From the NCBI GenBank assembly GCA_016932895.1, contig JAFGCA010000046.1:1-6265 (forward strand): 6,265 nt of DNA, in the 5' to 3' direction. Positions 1-4,278 of the stretch are shown here, one piece after another. This stretch comes from Sedimentisphaerales bacterium. GTDB lineage: Bacteria; Planctomycetota; Phycisphaerae; Sedimentisphaerales; SG8-4. Both the position numbers and the translations under genes were made by a program. The notes below the pieces were generated by a model. The model made no database searches. It was not told the origin of the DNA and saw nothing but the letters and a program-made list of their open reading frames with translations. Position 1 is the first letter of the stretch; the number at the start of each line of letters is the position of its first letter.

Positions 1-1434
1 GGTGAGAATGCCGCCCGAGCCGCCGCCCGCCAGATCGTTCTGGATCTGTCCGTACGTCGCTTCGAGGAACGTCGTCGGGTTGATCATCCAGTTCGCCGTG
101 AAGGCATAGTTGGTGATGTAAGGTTTCGGCTGGTAGACATCGTTGAAGCCCGGAATGCTCCCCGGGACGACCACCCGGCGCCGCCGCTGCCCGGAGTACT
201 TGCCCGTAAGCCGCCATGCGTTTGTTACCTGGTAGTCGATGCGGACGGCCGGCTGCTGGGTCAACTGAGAGTACGTCGGCCGGGTGATCTCCCAGTTGTA
301 GTTCTCGCCCTTCACCTGCGTGTGGTTTGGCTGCGGGTAGCGGTTCATCGCCGCCACGCCGGGAGCATACAGCCGGTTGGACGGAATCGTCTGGTTCGGG
401 AAGGCCGCCCCCGTCGTGTAGTCCATCAACGCCGGGATCGGGTTGCCGTTCTGGTCGAGGCTCTCCGAGAAGTCGCCCGCGCGCTCGAGCGCCGTCGGGA
501 AACGATAGGTGGCAGTGGCGCCGCCCGATTGGCTCGGCACGAACTCGTGCGCGTAGAAGAAGAACAGCTTGTTACGCAGGATCGGGCCGCCAACGGTGTA
601 GCCATATTTCTGCTGGTCCGTCTTTGAAGTCGCCTGGTTGTTCTGCACACGGACCCAGGTGTCTTTGTCCCAGTCCGAGTCGGTGAGGATCATGTAGCCC
701 GACCCGTGGAACTCGTTCGTGCCGTTCTTGGTGACGGCCGTGATCTGCAATCCGCTCGACCGGCCGTACTCCGCCTGGTAGCCCTGCGTGAGCACCTTCA
801 CCTCGCCGATCGACTCGATGTTCATGCTCAGCATCTGGCCGTTGTTGCCCGTGTCCATGGCCGAGATGCCGTCCATCATGATGTTGTTCTGGTTGGCGCC
901 GCCCAGCCGCGTGCCGCCGGCCGAGGCGCCGCCCGCCTGGACGCCCGGAGTAAACGCCACCAGACTCGTGAAGTTCGCCCGGTTGATCGGCAGGGCTTCA
1001 ATCTGTTCTCTCGTGGCGACGAACGACCGTTCGCCGCTCTGTGTCTGGATGATCGGCGCCGTCGATTCCACGGTCACCGTTTCCACCGTTTCGCCCAGTT
1101 CGAGCGCTATCGGTGGCACACCGATACGGTCGCCACCGCTCACCTCGATCCCCCTGCGCTGCGAGGTCTTGAACGAGGGGAACGAGATCTCGACGGTGTA
1201 CGTGGCCGGGACGACGTTCGGGATCACGTAGTCGCCCATCGCGTTGGTTTGGACCCTTCCGGTCCTCGTGCCCTGCGCCTCGTTGACCAGGACCACGGTT
1301 GCGCCGGGAACAACGCCTCCCGTTGAGTCCGTGACCCTTCCTGTCACCGTGCCGGTCGTGATCTGCGCCACTGCCGAAGGCAGCAACAACAAGACCACGA
1401 CGAAGCAGGCGACCACTATGCAAGTGCTTCGCAT
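1..1434 (-). CDS. TonB-dependent receptor, Oar-like, with carboxypeptidase-regulatory-like N-terminal domain (3' end outside window)
   Basis: An outer-membrane beta-barrel receptor that probably imports a large nutrient using TonB energy; the substrate is unknown. Reading from ATG at 1434 to the left edge gives 478 open codons. Residues 1-23 form a signal peptide (hydrophobic run VVACFVVVLLLL, AVA cleavage site before Q24). Residues about 28-115 match a carboxypeptidase-regulatory-like beta-sandwich (TGRVTDSTGGVVPGATV, then GDYVIPNVVPATYTVEI). Residues about 135-240 are a plug domain (EQIEALPINRANF, FTPGV, NNIMMDGISAMD, EYGRSSGLQITAVTKNGTNEF). The barrel begins near 245 and carries the Oar-type stretch VGGPILRNKLFFFYAHEF (281-298). 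Family members are usually about 1000-1200 residues, so less than half is visible. The start is supported by an in-frame TGA seven codons upstream and an AGGAG. It is transcribed divergently from the dehydratase/activase operon. Family assignment is firm; substrate and class within the family are open. Confidence 0.92.
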   Translation of the reverse strand, partial: MRSTCIVVACFVVVLLLLPSAVAQITTGTVTGRVTDSTGGVVPGATVVLVNEAQGTRTGRVQTNAMGDYVIPNVVPATYTVEISFPSFKTSQRRGIEVSGGDRIGVPPIALELGETVETVTVESTAPIIQTQSGERSFVATREQIEALPINRANFTSLVAFTPGVQAGGASAGGTRLGGANQNNIMMDGISAMDTGNNGQMLSMNIESIGEVKVLTQGYQAEYGRSSGLQITAVTKNGTNEFHGSGYMILTDSDWDKDTWVRVQNNQATSKTDQQKYGYTVGGPILRNKLFFFYAHEFVPSQSGGATATYRFPTALERAGDFSESLDQNGNPIPALMDYTTGAAFPNQTIPSNRLYAPGVAAMNRYPQPNHTQVKGENYNWEITRPTYSQLTQQPAVRIDYQVTNAWRLTGKYSGQRRRRVVVPGSIPGFNDVYQPKPYITNYAFTANWMINPTTFLEATYGQIQNDLAGGGSGGILT

Positions 1435-1444
1435 ACTTGGCTTT

Positions 1445-1450
1445 CTCCTA
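1445..1450 (-). promoter_or_regulatory. Shine-Dalgarno sequence of the Oar-like receptor gene
   Basis: The minus strand reads TAGGAG here, 10 bases before the ATG at 1434. It supports that start, the first in-frame ATG after a stop codon. Confidence 0.65.
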
Positions 1451-1488
1451 TTCACTAGGCTGTTGGTAGACCCCACGGAGCAAAGGCC

Positions 1489-1539
1489 CTATTCGCCTCT
1501 GCCCCAGAACACACTCCGGGCGCCGGCGTGAAGAAACAA
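1489..1539 (-). other. Possible 16-residue leader ORF in the receptor 5' leader
   Basis: A perfect AGGAGG on the minus strand (complement of 1544-1549) lies inside the presumed receptor leader, far from the receptor ATG. Four bases after it, a TTG at 1539 opens a frame of 16 codons ending in TAG (1491-1489). The frame would encode a short peptide rich in Gly, Ala and Arg with no recognisable attenuation signature, that is, no run of a regulatory amino acid. The spacing is short and TTG is a weak start, so this is a candidate only; the AGGAGG may be chance. Confidence 0.15.
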
Positions 1540-1593
1540 CTAACCTCCTGCCCTGGACGATGCCGACCCCGGTGCTACTTCCTTGGCCGTCCA

Positions 1594-1610
1594 CGTTCCC
1601 CTCGGGAACG
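1594..1610 (-). repeat. Perfect hairpin in the receptor mRNA leader
   Basis: CGTTCCC and GGGAACG form a 7-base-pair perfect inverted repeat around a 3-base loop. It falls about 20-35 bases downstream of the predicted transcription start of the receptor gene. No T-run follows on either strand, so it is not an intrinsic terminator. It may protect the 5' end of the mRNA or be part of a regulatory leader; no known riboswitch motif was recognised around it. Confidence 0.4.
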
Positions 1611-1635
1611 GGCTCGGGAATCAGATCCAGGACGA

Positions 1636-1664
1636 TTGTTAACAGATTCCTGTGTATTTGTCAA
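1636..1664 (-). promoter_or_regulatory. Predicted sigma-70-type promoter for the Oar-like receptor
   Basis: Reading the minus strand, a perfect -35 box TTGACA (complement of 1659-1664) is followed by exactly 17 bases and a -10 box TAACAA (complement of 1636-1641). The -10 box is preceded by TGT, giving an extended -10 (TGnTAACAA). The -10 match alone is modest, and the extended element and consensus -35 compensate. Transcription would start near 1629, leaving a leader of roughly 190 bases before the ATG at 1434. It lies in a locally AT-rich patch of an otherwise GC-rich region. No experimental support is available here. Confidence 0.55.
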
Positions 1665-1667
1665 CAA
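1636..1667. repeat. Imperfect dyad covering both promoter boxes, candidate operator
   Basis: On the plus strand TTGTTAACA (1636-1644) and TGTCAACAA (1659-1667) are inverted repeats matching at 8 of 9 positions, separated by 14 bases. The left arm contains the palindrome TGTTAACA. One arm overlaps the -10 box and the other the -35 box of the predicted receptor promoter, so a protein bound here would block RNA polymerase. Part of the symmetry could arise by chance because the two promoter boxes are themselves similar sequences. No regulator gene is in the window. Confidence 0.35.
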
Positions 1668-2200
1668 AAAAGTTAATGTCTTCTTAGCATCTTTGCGCCC
1701 CAGGAATCACTCGCGTTATGGTCGGTCTGAGTGCGAAGCACGATCCGCTTGGCCGCAGCCGTGCGGACCTTTCCGCTGACGGTGGGTGCAAATGTGTAAC
1801 ATAATCTTTTTCAACAATTTCCGCTCCAGGGCTACGCCTGTTCCACCCGGAGTACGCCCCGACCAGCGTTCGGATGAAGGCAGTGTCTGCCCCTCGCCAC
1901 CAGCAGTCTCGCCGGTAAGGTACTTCACAACTACTTAACTCTCTCACGGTCCCAAGAGCGCGCTTGGACATACAGTAGGAATTCGTAAAGATTGCTTCGG
2001 CCTGTGACTCTGGATAGTCGTCGTGATGGCCACCACGGCGGCAGATGGCCGTGAAGGGACCTTGCAGCCCGGCTGCCCGCGGCACGGTAACCGTCTGGCG
2101 CGGCGCCCCGGACTTCCTGCTCATCGCGTTGACCGCCACCTGCCCGCGCACAACGCTGGCGCCGGAACCGCGGATTGGCATGTGTGTGCGGTTATCCAAG

Positions 2201-2215
2201 AGCGGGTCGACCGCT
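2201..2215. repeat. Short inverted repeat in the intergenic region
   Basis: AGCGG and CCGCT flank a 5-base centre, GTCGA. The arms are perfect but only 5 bases long, so this may be chance in GC-rich sequence. It lies about 300 bases upstream of the dehydratase-like gene and its role is unknown. Confidence 0.2.
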
Positions 2216-2240
2216 GATGAGGCGGCCCAGCCAAGAGCCC

Positions 2241-2258
2241 GGGGGGCACGGGGGGGGG
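2241..2258 (+). repeat. G-tract (G6 and G9 runs)
   Basis: Six G residues (2241-2246), the spacer CAC, then nine G residues (2250-2258). Runs of this length are rare in the rest of the window. They could be a slippage-prone homopolymer, or simply a site of sequencing or assembly error. No coding frame crosses it that would be switched. Confidence 0.4.
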
Positions 2259-2478
2259 CTGTAAATGATTGAGGGAGTTGACTTAGCGGTTTCGGCAGGT
2301 TCGATGAGCACTTGCCGAGGCGAGCGCTTACCGCACCCGCCGACCTGGCGCCGGAGCACGTCATGGATGATTGAGACCGGTTCTGACTGGAGGGGCGCGG
2401 CTCGACTCCGAAATTACCCCGTTCGATGGGTTTGTATTGATCCGGGTGGGGATTTGGCCGCAGACTGGACCGCAAAGA

Positions 2479-2493
2479 GGGCCGTGTCGGCCC
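2479..2493 (+). repeat. Leader hairpin upstream of the dehydratase-like gene
   Basis: GGGCCG and CGGCCC form a perfect 6-base-pair stem around the triloop TGT. It ends 14 bases before the Shine-Dalgarno sequence at 2508. It is not followed by a T-run, so it is unlikely to be a terminator. It could affect translation or stability of the operon mRNA, or be a binding dyad; the role is inference. Confidence 0.3.
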
Positions 2494-2507
2494 CTGGGAC
2501 AACTCAG

Positions 2508-2513
2508 AGGAGG
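2508..2513 (+). promoter_or_regulatory. Shine-Dalgarno sequence deciding the start of the dehydratase-like gene
   Basis: A perfect AGGAGG sits 10 bases before the ATG at 2524. The frame stays open further upstream to a TTG at 2371, but the 51 extra residues have no supporting ribosome binding site and look like non-coding translation. The ATG at 2524 is therefore preferred. Confidence 0.8.
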
Positions 2514-2523
2514 GCGGGAATCC

Positions 2524-4266
2524 ATGTCTACGTCAACAGCAACCGGACTGGTTAGTGTGGATGAACTGGTGGCCAACCGCGTCGCCGAGGAGCGAAAGCG
2601 GCTGGAGCAGGAAGCGGGCATCGCGGGCAACGCGGTTCACCACTTCAAACGCCCGACCGAGAGACGGTTCACGAAATCCCAGCGCGCGCACACGACGCTG
2701 CTGTTCGGCGGCCTCACGTGGAAACACGAGCGCCTCATCCAAGGCGCGCTCGAGGGACTCGGCTACATTGCCGAACCGTTGCCCACGCCAAACGTAGCCG
2801 CTTTCCAAACCGGCAAGGAATTCGGCAACAACGGCCAGTGCAATCCCACATACTTCACCGTCGGCAACTTGGTGCAGCACCTGCAAGGGCTGGAAGCTCA
2901 GGGGATGAGCAAGGACCAGATCATGGACAAGTACGTGTTCTTCACCGCCGGCGCGTGCGGCCCCTGCCGTTTCGGGATGTACGAGTCCGAGTACCGCCTG
3001 GCGTTGAGGAACTCGGGGTTCGACGGCTTCCGCGTGCTCCTGTTCCAGCAGTCGGGCGGGCTCAGCCAGTCCGACGCCGAGGCCGGCCTCGAAATGAACC
3101 CGGATTTCTTCCTGGGCATCCTGAACGCGATGAACTGCGGCGACGTCATCAACGAGGTCGCCTATCACATACGTCCGTACGAGACGCAGGAAGGCGAGAC
3201 GGACCGCGTGCTCGACGACAGCATCGAGCGATTACGCGAGGTGTTTCGCACCCGTACGCCCTGGACGCTCGACTCATCCCGGACGGGACCGCTCGGCAAG
3301 TACCACAACACGGCCGAGTACATCGGCAAGTTCCTTCACCAGATCCGGAGCGATGAATACACGAGCGTGCTGGAGGATTGCCGGGACCGCTTCAACGAGA
3401 TCGAAGTCGACCGCCTGCGCGTGAAACCCATCGTGAAGATCACCGGCGAGTTCTGGGCGCAGACCACCGAGGGGGACGGCAACTTCAACATGTTCCGGTT
3501 CCTGGAGCGCGAGGGCGCGCAGGTGCTGGTGGAGCCGATCGGGACCTGGATCACATACATGATCCACCAGGTGGTGCAGAAGCACACCGATCGAAAGGGG
3601 CTCGATGACGGCGCGGAGCTGCCGCCGATCTGGAACTTCCGGAAGCGCGCAAGGATCGAAACGGAATATCGCACCAAGGTTGCGAAGCTGAAGATCGCCG
3701 AGGCGGTCTTCAAGCGCGAGTATCACCGCATCGTCGAGGCGCTTGGCGGGCTGGCGCACCACCTGGCCAATCAGTATGAGCTACAGCGGCTGGGGCATCC
3801 CTACTACAACTCCCGCTCCGGGGGCGGCGAAGGGCATCTCGAGGTCGCCAAGAACATCTACTACTCGAACAAGGACATGGCCCACATGGTGCTGTCGCTG
3901 AAACCGTTCGGCTGCATGCCGTCCACGCAGTCCGACGGCGCACAGGCGGCGGTCGTCTCGCACTTCCGCGACATCATCTACCTGCCGATCGAGACCTCCG
4001 GCGAGGGCGAGATCAACGCCCACAGCCGTGTGCAGATGGCCCTCGGCGAGGCCAAGGCCAAGGCGAAACGCGAGTTTCAGGAGTGCATCGAGAAGAGTGG
4101 GCTGACGCTCGAAGCCTGCCGGGCCTACGTCGAAGAGCATCCGGAGCTGAAGCGGCCGATGTACCGGGTTCCGCACGTCAAGGGCGTGGTGGGCACCGCC
4201 GCCAATTTCGTATTGCACATCGCGGACCGCATGCGGAGCGAGACTCGCCGCTCCGCCGCGGCCTAG
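2524..4266 (+). CDS. 2-hydroxyacyl-CoA dehydratase / benzoyl-CoA reductase-like iron-sulfur protein (COG3581 type)
   Basis: A 580-residue cytoplasmic protein related to the catalytic subunits of 2-hydroxyacyl-CoA dehydratases and class I benzoyl-CoA reductases. Those enzymes accept an electron from an ATP-driven activase and use it on a CoA thioester. The reaction of this branch is not established. Residues 1-55 are a charged, probably helical N-terminus. The conserved core starts at FGGLTWKHE (61-69). Likely cluster-binding cysteines are C106 (NGQCNPTY), C145 and C148 (TAGACGPCRFGMYE), C205 (NCGD) and C464 (PFGCMPS). Other conserved-looking blocks are GEFWAQTTEGDGNF (308-321), GGGEGHLE (433-440) and SGEGEINAHSR (492-502). 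Further Cys residues at 286, 521 and 532 look less motif-like. There is no signal peptide or membrane segment. The next gene, 12 bases on, encodes the matching activase, so both are likely expressed and working together. A nitrogenase-like double-cubane protein role is an alternative. Family is confident; substrate unknown. Confidence 0.9.
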   Translation: MSTSTATGLVSVDELVANRVAEERKRLEQEAGIAGNAVHHFKRPTERRFTKSQRAHTTLLFGGLTWKHERLIQGALEGLGYIAEPLPTPNVAAFQTGKEFGNNGQCNPTYFTVGNLVQHLQGLEAQGMSKDQIMDKYVFFTAGACGPCRFGMYESEYRLALRNSGFDGFRVLLFQQSGGLSQSDAEAGLEMNPDFFLGILNAMNCGDVINEVAYHIRPYETQEGETDRVLDDSIERLREVFRTRTPWTLDSSRTGPLGKYHNTAEYIGKFLHQIRSDEYTSVLEDCRDRFNEIEVDRLRVKPIVKITGEFWAQTTEGDGNFNMFRFLEREGAQVLVEPIGTWITYMIHQVVQKHTDRKGLDDGAELPPIWNFRKRARIETEYRTKVAKLKIAEAVFKREYHRIVEALGGLAHHLANQYELQRLGHPYYNSRSGGGEGHLEVAKNIYYSNKDMAHMVLSLKPFGCMPSTQSDGAQAAVVSHFRDIIYLPIETSGEGEINAHSRVQMALGEAKAKAKREFQECIEKSGLTLEACRAYVEEHPELKRPMYRVPHVKGVVGTAANFVLHIADRMRSETRRSAAA

Positions 4267-4269
4267 GAG
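4264..4269 (+). promoter_or_regulatory. Shine-Dalgarno of the activase gene, overlapping the upstream stop codon
   Basis: TAGGAG contains both the TAG stop of the dehydratase-like gene and the GGAG that lies 9 bases before the activase ATG at 4279. Ribosomes ending the first gene are placed directly at the second start, which suggests translational coupling and a fixed ratio of the two proteins. Confidence 0.75.
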
Positions 4270-4278
4270 CGAACGCCG

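Larger units (their letters stand above)
1435..2523. other. Divergent intergenic region, no supported gene
   Basis: This stretch separates the minus-strand receptor from the plus-strand dehydratase/activase operon. Open frames exist on both strands. The longest is a minus-strand frame at 2502-1684 of up to 272 codons; it lacks a coherent domain, has no good ribosome binding site and uses residues in a way typical of untranslated GC-rich DNA. I recognise no transposase, tRNA, CRISPR or riboswitch. The left 200 bases are the receptor leader and promoter. The part from about 1680 to 2500 shows an AT-richer patch at 1795-1825, small inverted repeats and a long G-tract, but no strong plus-strand promoter. 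A decayed gene cannot be excluded. Confidence 0.6.

Noticed and set aside
706..1326. Plus-strand open frames of 206 and 147 codons across the receptor gene
   Set aside because: They are opposite the receptor's plug domain, which is read cleanly on the minus strand with a signal peptide and ribosome binding site.
2278..2306. Possible plus-strand promoter, TTGACT then TCGATG with 17-base spacing
   Set aside because: The -35 is good but the -10 matches the consensus at only 2 of 6 positions, so it is not supported as the operon promoter.
1684..2502. Minus-strand open frame of up to 272 codons in the intergenic region
   Set aside because: No coherent domain, poor hydrophobic pattern, no good ribosome binding site, and it overlaps the putative receptor promoter flank and the operon leader. 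A faint resemblance of an internal stretch to a regulatory-like beta-sandwich domain was too weak to call.
2371..2523. N-terminal extension of the dehydratase-like protein from a TTG at 2371
   Set aside because: No ribosome binding site for that start; the ATG at 2524 has a perfect AGGAGG, and the additional residues do not look like protein.
2533..3168. Minus-strand open frame of 211 codons antisense to the dehydratase-like gene
   Set aside because: Shadow of the real plus-strand frame with its conserved Cys motifs.
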